Assembly: GCA_003453435.1 (NCBI GenBank)
Contig: DMLH01000087.1
Coordinates: forward strand, 1-6,406
Direction of reading: 5' to 3'
Origin: Clostridiales bacterium
GTDB lineage: Bacteria; Bacillota; Clostridia; Christensenellales; UBA1242
DNA: 6,406 bases
The notes under the pieces were generated by a model. The model saw nothing but the letters and a program-made list of their open reading frames with translations, did no database searches and was not told the DNA's origin. Positions 1 to 5,843 of the stretch are shown piece after piece (positions within the stretch are counted from its first letter, which is position 1; the number at the start of each line of letters is the position of its first letter). Made by a program: the position numbers and the translations under genes.

Positions 1-1076
1 GAATTTATAAAATCTATAATATCGCCGTCCATAACAGCATCAATGTTTGGGGTTTCAAAGTCTGTGCGATGATCTTTTACCATTGTGTATGGGCAGAACA
101 CGTAACTTCTTATTTGGCTACCCCACTCAATTTTTTTAAGTGCACCTTGAATTTCCTTTCTTTCGGCTTCCTCTTGTTCTTCTTTTAATGCGGCAAGTTT
201 TGCCCTTAACATTTGAAATGCTGTTGCCTTGTTTTGCATTTGGCTACGCTCAATTTGGCAGTTAACAACAATGCCAGTTGGAATGTGAGTTATACGGATT
301 GCACTTTCTGTTTTATTTACATTTTGACCACCTGCACCGCTAGAACGGTATGTGTCTATTTTTAAATCTTTTTCGTCAATAATAATTTCATTATCATCTT
401 CAATTTCTGGCATAACATCAATACTAGCAAAAGAGGTGTGACGCCTTGCGTTGCTATCAAATGGTGAAATTCTAACCAGTCTATGCACTCCTTTTTCACA
501 TTTAAGATAGCCATAAGCATTATCACCACTAATTAAAATGGTCACAGACTTAATGCCAACAACATCGCCTTCTTGCACGTCCATAACTTTGCAAGTAAAT
601 CCATTTCTTTCAGCAAAACGCACATACATCCTGTATAACATATTTGCCCAGTCCTGACTTTCCGTTCCACCAGCACCACTATGAATTGTTAAAATTGCAT
701 CATTATCATCATATTTTTCACTTAAAAGTGTTGTTAAAAAAGTGTTTTCAACAAACTTGGTTAGGCTTTTCAATTCTGTTTCAAGTTCCAAAAGCATATC
801 GCTATCATCACTTGTTTCAAGTAAGTCCATAATCTCCAAAATATATTGTTTTTTACTTTCAATTTGATTAACAGTTTCAAGTTTTTTTTCTAAATGCTTA
901 ATTTTTCTGTTGACCTTTTGAGCATTGGTTAAATCTTCCCAAAAAGAAGGCTCTTCTTGTTGCTTTTTTAGTTCATCAAGTTCCTTATGAATCATATCTT
1001 TATCAATACATTTATTTATAATATCAATTTTTTCTTGCAAATCTGCAAGCGTTTGTTTTTGCTTATCAATAATCAT
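1..1076 (-). CDS. prfB: Peptide chain release factor 2 (RF2), 3' end cut off by the window
   Basis: RF2 is the cytosolic class I release factor that recognises UGA and UAA stop codons and triggers peptidyl-tRNA hydrolysis on the ribosome. The frame is open from an ATG at 1076 to the window edge (358 codons); by comparison with known RF2 of about 365 residues, only the last several residues are missing. Visible hallmarks are PSFW near residues 43-46, a GAGGTESQDW block, the RF2-specific stop-recognition tripeptide SPF at residues 204-206 (an RF1 would have PxT), the catalytic GGQ at 249-251 in SGAGGQNVNKTES, and the C-terminal WGSQIRSYVF and MVKDHRT motifs. The start is supported because M1 to the Trp of PSFW is 46 residues, matching my recollection of Bacillus subtilis RF2. 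There is no Shine-Dalgarno site before the ATG. The usual internal frameshift stop is absent: codon 25 is an in-frame GAT (Asp). The gene is separated from the pilus operon by a terminator and has its own promoter. Confidence 0.97.
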   Translation of the reverse strand, partial: MIIDKQKQTLADLQEKIDIINKCIDKDMIHKELDELKKQQEEPSFWEDLTNAQKVNRKIKHLEKKLETVNQIESKKQYILEIMDLLETSDDSDMLLELETELKSLTKFVENTFLTTLLSEKYDDNDAILTIHSGAGGTESQDWANMLYRMYVRFAERNGFTCKVMDVQEGDVVGIKSVTILISGDNAYGYLKCEKGVHRLVRISPFDSNARRHTSFASIDVMPEIEDDNEIIIDEKDLKIDTYRSSGAGGQNVNKTESAIRITHIPTGIVVNCQIERSQMQNKATAFQMLRAKLAALKEEQEEAERKEIQGALKKIEWGSQIRSYVFCPYTMVKDHRTDFETPNIDAVMDGDIIDFIN

Positions 1077-1241
1077 ACTTATATTATACAACATTTTAAA
1101 GTATTAGTAAATACAAAACGCAGTTTAAATAAAAATCAATTATTTTGTATCAATTTTGCTGTTTTTTTAACTATTTTTTTATATTTTTATAAAAATTTTA
1201 TGTTATTTTTATAGTTTTAAAAAAATAAAAAAGAGGATGAC
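1077..1241. other. AT-rich intergenic region between pilB and prfB
   Basis: This stretch is almost entirely A and T. It holds the distal arm and T-tract of the pilB terminator at its high-coordinate end and the prfB promoter at its low-coordinate end. Between about 1135 and 1215 I see only low-complexity A/T runs, with no convincing gene, riboswitch or small RNA. A short open frame on the plus strand covering it (987-1214) has low-complexity composition and is antisense to the start of prfB, so I do not treat it as a gene. Confidence 0.7.
1083..1111 (-). promoter_or_regulatory. Sigma-70/sigma-A-type promoter of prfB
   Basis: Read on the minus strand, a perfect -10 TATAAT (1088-1083) lies 17 bp downstream of a -35-like TTTACT (1111-1106, four of six matches to TTGACA). 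Transcription would be expected to start about 7 bases past the -10, near 1076, which is the first base of the prfB ATG. The mRNA would therefore be leaderless or almost so. It is the best promoter match in this intergenic region; function is inferred. Confidence 0.6.
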
Positions 1242-1256
1242 CTATTTGTCATCTCC
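1219..1256 (-). terminator. Intrinsic terminator of the pilus operon, overlapping the pilB stop
   Basis: On the minus strand GATGAC (1253-1248), loop AAATAG (1247-1242) and GTCATC (1241-1236) form a perfect 6-bp stem. It can be extended outward by two or three pairs if one C is bulged (GGAGATGAC against GTCATCCTCT). The stem is followed by a T-tract, TTTTTTATTTTTTT (1232-1219). The pilB stop codon TAG is the last three bases of the loop, and the last pilB codons form the upstream arm. There is no T-tract on the other side, so it should work only in the minus direction. Confidence 0.85.
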
Positions 1257-2918
1257 AAGTGTTATGCTCATATATTCTTCTAAAGAAGTTATTCCGTTTA
1301 AAACATAGTTTTTACATGAGTTTTGTAGTGTAATCATTCCATTCTTTTTTGCAAGATTTTTAAGCATTTCAAAGGACATATCCTCTTGGTTTAAAGCATC
1401 TTTTAATTTGTTATCAAAATATAGTATTTCATGCACAGCAATTCTGCCTTTATAACCTGTATTGTTGCAATAAGGACAACCTTGAGGCTTGTAAATATAA
1501 GCAGGCTTTTTTAAACCCAGCATGCCGGTTATATTTTTGTTGGTTAGCATTTGTTTTTTGCAATGTGGGCAAAGTCTTTTAACAAGCCTTTGTGAAATAA
1601 CTGCAACAATTGCATCAGTAACCAAATACTTTGGTATGCCCATATCAACAAGCCTGATAACTGCGCCCGGTGCATCGTTTGTGTGAAGTGTTGAGAAAAC
1701 CATATGGCCAGTTATGGCTGCTCTTGTTGCAATTTGAGCAGTTTCCTCGTCACGAATTTCTCCCACCATTATAATATCGGGGTCTTGTCTTAAAATACTG
1801 CGCAAACTTGTGGCAAAAGTTAAATTTGCTTTTGTGTTAACTTGCAATTGATTTATGCCATGCATATCATATTCAACAGGATCCTCAATAGTAATAATAT
1901 TCTTTTTGCCGTCATTAACTTCTCTTAAAAACGCATAAAGGGTTGTTGTTTTACCACTACCCGTTGGGCCAGTTAAAAGAATAATTCCGTGTGGATGTTT
2001 TAAAATGTTAGTAATCATCTTATAAGCTTCTGGTGAAAAATCCAACTGGTCAAGTTTATAAGAAAATATTTTGTTATCAAGCACACGAATAACAAATTTT
2101 TCGCCATGAATTGTTGGAAGTGTTGATACACGGAAATTTATATCTTCGTTATTAATGTTTAAACATATTCTTCCATCTTGTGGAATTCTTTTTTCTGCAA
2201 TATCAATATTGGACAAAATTTTTAATCTGGCAGATATCTCAGCATAAGATGTAATTGGAAATTCCGTCCATTTAATTAAATCACCGTCAATTCTATACCT
2301 AACCACAACATTGTCTTCACTTGGCTCAATATGAATATCACTAGCCCTAAGTGGAATTGCTTCCCTTATAATGCTGTCTACAAACTTAACCGCCGGTGCA
2401 TTTTGAACGGTAAGTTCCGCATCTTTTAATTCCTTTTCTAAACCTTCCGCACTTTTTGATATATTATCCAAAGCATCTCGTGTTGCAATTTTTGCTTGGT
2501 ATGAATTTAAAAAGTTAATAATTTTTTGTTCTTCAACCAAAATATACTCAACTTCACCACTATACATCATAGATATAAGAGAAGTCATTTCTGGATTATT
2601 AGGATTTGAAGTTGCAACAATTAGTTTGTTATTTGGAGAAAAATAAACTGGAATAAACTCATACTTTTTTAATAGTTCTACATCAAATAATTCTTCAAAA
2701 TTCTTTGATATAGATAAATAATCAAGGTCAATAAAAGGCACGTCAAAATAACTTGAAAGTGCTTCAAGTTTATCTTGTTCTGTAATCTTACCCTTTTTAA
2801 CTAAAAAATCTAGGCAGTCGAAATTAGGGTTTTCATTGGCCAAAAGTTCATCATATATAGTCTTATTAATTTTATTACTGATTAATAAATGTTCTAATAA
2901 AAATTGATCTTGTTTCAT
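1242..2918 (-). CDS. pilB: Type IV pilus / type II secretion assembly ATPase PilB (GspE family)
   Basis: This cytosolic hexameric ATPase powers pilin polymerisation by acting on the platform protein PilC. The 558 residues match full-length PilB rather than the shorter ComGA. The N-terminal region (about 1-140) resembles the T2SSE_N/MshEN domain, including VPFIDLDYL near 60-68 and LIVATSNP near 99-106. A charged hinge (about 148-172) leads to the core: RASDIHIEP (191-199), DGR (248-250), Walker A GPTGSGKTT (317-325), Asp box ITIEDPVEY (342-350), Walker B DPDIIMVGEIRD (379-390) and His box GHMVFSTLHTND (404-415). The zinc-binding cysteines are C450, C453, C481 and C484. All catalytic elements look intact. 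The start is set by GGAG (2927-2924), 5 bases before the ATG. It is the last gene of the operon, 64 bp after pilC. I call it PilB rather than the retraction ATPase PilT because of the N-terminal domain and the zinc cysteines. T4P versus a T2SS-like pseudopilus cannot be settled from this gene alone. Confidence 0.96.
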   Translation of the reverse strand: MKQDQFLLEHLLISNKINKTIYDELLANENPNFDCLDFLVKKGKITEQDKLEALSSYFDVPFIDLDYLSISKNFEELFDVELLKKYEFIPVYFSPNNKLIVATSNPNNPEMTSLISMMYSGEVEYILVEEQKIINFLNSYQAKIATRDALDNISKSAEGLEKELKDAELTVQNAPAVKFVDSIIREAIPLRASDIHIEPSEDNVVVRYRIDGDLIKWTEFPITSYAEISARLKILSNIDIAEKRIPQDGRICLNINNEDINFRVSTLPTIHGEKFVIRVLDNKIFSYKLDQLDFSPEAYKMITNILKHPHGIILLTGPTGSGKTTTLYAFLREVNDGKKNIITIEDPVEYDMHGINQLQVNTKANLTFATSLRSILRQDPDIIMVGEIRDEETAQIATRAAITGHMVFSTLHTNDAPGAVIRLVDMGIPKYLVTDAIVAVISQRLVKRLCPHCKKQMLTNKNITGMLGLKKPAYIYKPQGCPYCNNTGYKGRIAVHEILYFDNKLKDALNQEDMSFEMLKNLAKKNGMITLQNSCKNYVLNGITSLEEYMSITLGDDK

Positions 2919-2923
2919 ATTTT

Positions 2924-2927
2924 CTCC
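2924..2927 (-). promoter_or_regulatory. Ribosome binding site of pilB
   Basis: GGAG lies 5 bases upstream of the ATG at 2918 (AATGGAGAAAATATG on the minus strand). It fixes the pilB start and shows that pilB has its own initiation signal, unlike pilC. The rest of the 64-bp pilC-pilB gap is A/T-rich, with no visible terminator or good promoter. Confidence 0.8.
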
Positions 2928-2982
2928 ATTTTTTTTATTAAAATAATGCGTTTTTTACTGTTTTTTATAAATTTTTTAAATT

Positions 2983-4194
2983 TTAAGTTTTTATTGATGT
3001 TATCATGCTGAGAATTGGAAGGTACATTGCAACAAACATTATTGCAATAAAGGCACCAAGAATTGCAAGTAGTATGGGCTGAACAAGTGTTGAAATTAGA
3101 CCTAATGCCTTTTCAACTTCTTGGTCGAAATACTCATTTGTTTGAAGTAGCATTTTATCTGTTTTTCCTGTTTTTTCACCTACAGCAATCATTTCCGTGA
3201 CAACTGCTGATAACTTCATTTCAAGTGAAATGGCAGTTGAAAGAGGTATTCCTTTTTTAACGTCTAAAATTACTCTATTAAATTGTGACTCTAGGTACTT
3301 ATTATTTATGATGTTACTTATTGCTTCAAGTGACGTTATAATGTCAAGTCCACTTCCAAGCAGCAAACCTAAACTTTGAACAAGTTGTGATGTAAAAATT
3401 GCCATGTTTATTTTTTTAAATATAGGCAACGTTACTTTACACCTATCAATAAACAGCCTACCCTTTTCTGTTTTTGAAAACAAATAGATTATAGCTAAAA
3501 CTATAACTATTGTAAGACCTATGTACTGCCAATTGTACCTGAAAAAAGTTGACAGATTAAACAGCGCCATGGTTAGCCAAGGCATTTCAATATCCATTGC
3601 ACTAAATGATGAAATAAAAGTTGGTATAACAAAATGCAGCATAACAACCATAACGCCAATCATTAGCAAAAACAAAACAATTGGATATGCCAACGCACTT
3701 TTTAATTTGTTTTTATTTTTTCTTTCTCTTGTATAATAATTAGCTACTGAAATTAAAACCTCATCAAGTTTTCCAGAAGTTTCGCCCACGTAAATCATTG
3801 AGGAGAAAAATTTAGGAAAGGCTTTTGGATATTTTTTCATAGATTCCGAAAGCATCATGCCCTCATACAAATCATCTTCAACTTTTTGCAATGTTTTGCG
3901 TAGCAAATTTGAATATGGTTGATTTTTTAAGGTATTGATACTATCAATGATTGAAATTCCTGATGATATTAAAACTGAAAATTGTTTGCAAAAACTTGTT
4001 AGTTCGTTAATGCCAACTCTGCCAGATATGGAAAAAAATGCTGATGGAGCCTTTTTGGAGATTTTTTTAATGCTGACAATAAATAATTGATTTTTTGCCA
4101 AACTCTCCCTAACATAACTTTCATCTTCAGCAATATATGTACCTTTTATTTTTTTGCCTTCTAAATTTTTTGCTACATAAATAAATTTGTTCAT
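2983..4194 (-). CDS. pilC: Inner-membrane platform protein PilC (GspF family)
   Basis: PilC is the polytopic inner-membrane scaffold through which PilB drives pilin subunits into the filament. The 403 residues are normal for the family. The N-terminus MNKFIYVAKNLEGKKIKG is the usual GspF opening. Two tandem GspF domains are visible: the first at about 65-190 (FCKQFSVLISSGI, VGETSGKLDEVL at 136-147, then ALAYP at 167-171), the second at about 268-395 (TSQLVQSLGLLLGSGL, VGEKTGKTDKML). Predicted membrane segments are near 168-192, 223-240 and 366-395. I chose the ATG at 4194, which forms an ATGA overlap with the pilD stop. An in-frame TTG at 4221 would add nine hydrophobic residues (VLILICSC in the middle) that the family lacks, and it has no ribosome binding site. 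No Shine-Dalgarno site precedes the ATG either, so translation is probably coupled to pilD. Confidence 0.95.
   Translation of the reverse strand: MNKFIYVAKNLEGKKIKGTYIAEDESYVRESLAKNQLFIVSIKKISKKAPSAFFSISGRVGINELTSFCKQFSVLISSGISIIDSINTLKNQPYSNLLRKTLQKVEDDLYEGMMLSESMKKYPKAFPKFFSSMIYVGETSGKLDEVLISVANYYTRERKNKNKLKSALAYPIVLFLLMIGVMVVMLHFVIPTFISSFSAMDIEMPWLTMALFNLSTFFRYNWQYIGLTIVIVLAIIYLFSKTEKGRLFIDRCKVTLPIFKKINMAIFTSQLVQSLGLLLGSGLDIITSLEAISNIINNKYLESQFNRVILDVKKGIPLSTAISLEMKLSAVVTEMIAVGEKTGKTDKMLLQTNEYFDQEVEKALGLISTLVQPILLAILGAFIAIMFVAMYLPILSMITSIKT
4191..4194 (-). promoter_or_regulatory. ATGA stop-start overlap coupling pilD to pilC
   Basis: On the minus strand the four bases ATGA hold the pilC start (4194-4192) and the pilD stop TGA (4193-4191). 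The 20 bases upstream (TCCTTATTTGCAGTTGT and before) contain no purine-rich Shine-Dalgarno sequence, so re-initiation by ribosomes finishing pilD is the likely route. Confidence 0.7.
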
Positions 4195-5000
4195 ACAACT
4201 GCAAATAAGGATAAGTACCAACTTGCAATATAGTCGCCCACTAGTATTGATATAACTGCACTAGGAACGATGAAAGTTGCAAAAGGATATTCCTTATTTT
4301 TTTCTCCCTTTCTATTTTTAATTGCTAAAATAGATAAAACTATAGCACCGCTAATTGTAGATAAAATTAGGCAAATGATAATATTTTGTAGTCCCATAAA
4401 TAATCCCAAAACCGCCATCAACTTAATATCACCAATGCCGAGGCCTTCTTTTTTTCTAATTAAATAAAACATCAATGCAAATATTCCCAAAAAGCCACCG
4501 CCAAGCAAGAAACCATAAACTTTGCTTGATGCAGAAATATCCACTGATAAAAATCCAACAATGCCCAAAATTAATAGTGATAATTGAAACTCGTCAGGTA
4601 TTTCCATGTTATCCAAATCACAACAGAAAATGCACAGCAAAATGGAAAATGCAACACATGTAAGCCCAAACATTAAATAATTTGTGTCCATACTGGAAAT
4701 TATAAAATTTGTGTTTAGCATTAATGCCAAAAACCACAATGCCATGTTAGAAAACTCTATAAGTGGATATCTAATTGAAATTTTTGATTTACAATTTCTA
4801 CACCTTCCACGCAAAAAAATGTAAGATAACAATGGTACGTTGTCATACCACTTTAATTTATAGTCACATTTTGGGCAGTGAGACGCAGGACTAACAAGTG
4901 ACATATTATTAGGAAGTCTGTAAATAACTACATTTAAAAAACTGCCAACACATAGGCCAATTAACAGTGTTAAAACTATTGCAGTTATTTTAATTACCAT
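4191..5000 (-). CDS. pilD: Prepilin peptidase / N-methyltransferase PilD
   Basis: This polytopic membrane aspartyl protease cuts the short leader from prepilins after a Gly; bifunctional family members also N-methylate the new N-terminus. The 269-residue length is typical. Near the N-terminus are GSFLNVVIYRLP (19-30) and the N-terminal (DiS_P_DiS-type) domain with cysteine pairs C42/C45 and C67/C70, associated with bifunctional enzymes. The two catalytic aspartates of the family are present: D128 in CCDLDNMEIPDE and D191 in GIGDIK (188-193). About seven or eight hydrophobic segments surround them. The start at 5000 follows a perfect AAGGAGG. The two prepilin-like proteins encoded just upstream are its likely substrates. 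The gene starts 1 bp after the preceding stop, and its TGA stop overlaps the pilC ATG. Confidence 0.96.
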   Translation of the reverse strand: MVIKITAIVLTLLIGLCVGSFLNVVIYRLPNNMSLVSPASHCPKCDYKLKWYDNVPLLSYIFLRGRCRNCKSKISIRYPLIEFSNMALWFLALMLNTNFIISSMDTNYLMFGLTCVAFSILLCIFCCDLDNMEIPDEFQLSLLILGIVGFLSVDISASSKVYGFLLGGGFLGIFALMFYLIRKKEGLGIGDIKLMAVLGLFMGLQNIIICLILSTISGAIVLSILAIKNRKGEKNKEYPFATFIVPSAVISILVGDYIASWYLSLFAVV

Positions 5001-5001
5001 A

Positions 5002-5445
5002 TTAAACCTCCTTGTATTTTACTATATTTGCAAGATAGTAAAAATTTACATCATCAACATTTTTAATTGTAATATAAAAATTTTCTGTTTGCTCTGCTAG
5101 TATTTTTTGATTATCAAAGTCGTAAATCATATAATAAAGCAAATCAGTTGCAGATGCAGAACTGTACTTTTTAACAACTACTGCTTGCACTCCACTTTTA
5201 CTAGCATTGGTATTGTTAAAAATTTCAATATTATAATCATACTCGCCATTAATTTTGCCATCTTCTTTAAAATCTTTTTTAATTTGCTGAAATGTTATTT
5301 GTTGCTCTATTTTTTTCTTTTGTACAATATTTTTTGCATTTAAAGATGCCATTAGTGTAAATAGCAAACCAGAAACAGCAATAATAATTGTCATAAATAT
5401 TAAAGCAGAAACTATGGCAATACCTTTTTCCTTTTTGTTTACCAT
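5002..5445 (-). CDS. PilX/GspK-like minor prepilin lacking Glu+5
   Basis: This 147-residue protein has a short basic leader MVNKKEKG, then a hydrophobic helix beginning IAIVSALIFMTIIIA (from residue 9), then a polar domain. That layout is a class III signal of type IV pilins, with predicted PilD cleavage after G8. Position +5 of the mature protein is Ser13 rather than the conserved Glu. The helix start I-A-I-V-S-A-L resembles the PilX and GspK groups (G-V-x-L-I/V), which also often lack Glu+5. It is much shorter than a typical GspK (about 300 residues), so it would lack most of that protein's globular insert. The start at 5445 follows AGAGGTG. It lies 2 bp after the preceding prepilin gene and 1 bp before pilD. 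It probably sits in a tip or priming complex, but that is inference; the C-terminal domain is not recognisable to me. Confidence 0.8.
   Translation of the reverse strand: MVNKKEKGIAIVSALIFMTIIIAVSGLLFTLMASLNAKNIVQKKKIEQQITFQQIKKDFKEDGKINGEYDYNIEIFNNTNASKSGVQAVVVKKYSSASATDLLYYMIYDFDNQKILAEQTENFYITIKNVDDVNFYYLANIVKYKEV
5007..5013 (-). promoter_or_regulatory. Ribosome binding site of pilD inside the upstream gene
   Basis: A perfect AAGGAGG lies 6 bases before the pilD ATG at 5000. It is formed by the last sense codons of the upstream gene (TAC AAG GAG GTT TAA, encoding YKEV), so a terminating ribosome would sit on the pilD initiation site. Confidence 0.9.
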
Positions 5446-5447
5446 AA

Positions 5448-5843
5448 CTACACCTCTGCCTTAAATATTAAATTGTTTTGGTTATCATAACAAATTACAG
5501 AATATGGTGAATTATCAAATTTTATATTAATATGATATTTTGAATTTTTTTCTTGAGTGATGGCTAAGCCGCTTGAATAATAAATTACAGCGTTATCACC
5601 ATAATTAAGAGTTTCACCTGTCAATAAACTTATTGAATTTGAGTAGTTATCGCTACCTGACATTATTGCGTTTATATAGTTTTGAACTTCCACCATAAAA
5701 AAATTATGTACATAACTTTTGTTGCTCGACTTTATAGAAAAATTGATTACTGAAAAACCAGCAAGAGATATAATTACTACCAATGCCATTGCAACAATTA
5801 CTTCTACAAGAGTTAAGCCTTTTCTTTGAATTTTCTTTTTCAT
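5448..5843 (-). CDS. Type IV prepilin-like protein with canonical G|LTLVE cleavage site
   Basis: This 131-residue protein has a basic leader MKKKIQRKG followed by LTLVEVIVAMALVVIISLAG, the textbook class III prepilin signal. PilD cleavage is expected after G9, giving a mature N-terminus of Leu with Glu at +5 (E14). Residues 10-33 form the membrane-spanning and polymerisation helix. The remaining roughly 95 residues are a polar, Ser/Asn/Tyr-rich domain that I cannot assign to a specific pilin class. It could be a minor pilin or pseudopilin (PilV/GspI/ComG-like) or a small major pilin. Its place beside the PilX-like gene favours a minor pilin. The start at 5843 is fixed by AGAGG (5854-5850) and by an ATGA overlap with the stop of the preceding gene. 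Confidence 0.88.
   Translation of the reverse strand: MKKKIQRKGLTLVEVIVAMALVVIISLAGFSVINFSIKSSNKSYVHNFFMVEVQNYINAIMSGSDNYSNSISLLTGETLNYGDNAVIYYSSGLAITQEKNSKYHINIKFDNSPYSVICYDNQNNLIFKAEV
5451..5457 (-). promoter_or_regulatory. Ribosome binding site of the PilX-like gene inside the upstream gene
   Basis: AGAGGTG is built from the last codons of the upstream prepilin gene (GCA GAG GTG TAG, encoding AEV) and lies just before the ATG at 5445. It repeats the arrangement seen before pilD. Confidence 0.75.

Noticed and set aside
993..995. ATG at codon 28 of prfB as the real start
   Set aside because: Residues 1-27 match the expected length and helical character of the RF2 N-terminus, and the ribosome binding site before codon 28 is no better than that before codon 1.
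1150..1216. AT-only inverted repeat with AACTAT/ATAGTT ends in the pilB-prfB gap
   Set aside because: Only the six end bases and a small ATAAAA-A-TTTTAT core pair well; in such A/T-rich sequence this is expected by chance and there is no G+C stem.
2919..2982. Possible terminator or promoter between pilC and pilB
   Set aside because: The gap holds only A/T runs and the pilB ribosome binding site; no G+C-containing hairpin and no paired -35/-10 of good quality were seen.
4195..4221. Extended pilC start at a TTG (4221), giving nine extra N-terminal residues
   Set aside because: No ribosome binding site, a rare start codon, and the added hydrophobic residues are not part of the GspF family N-terminus, which begins naturally at the ATG at 4194.
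644..5343. Short plus-strand open frames at 644-832, 987-1214, 3197-3379, 3521-3736, 4270-4467, 4475-4663 and 5107-5343
   Set aside because: All but part of 987-1214 lie antisense to well-supported genes; all are short, have no recognisable domain, and read like shadows of the minus-strand coding sequence or low-complexity A/T DNA.
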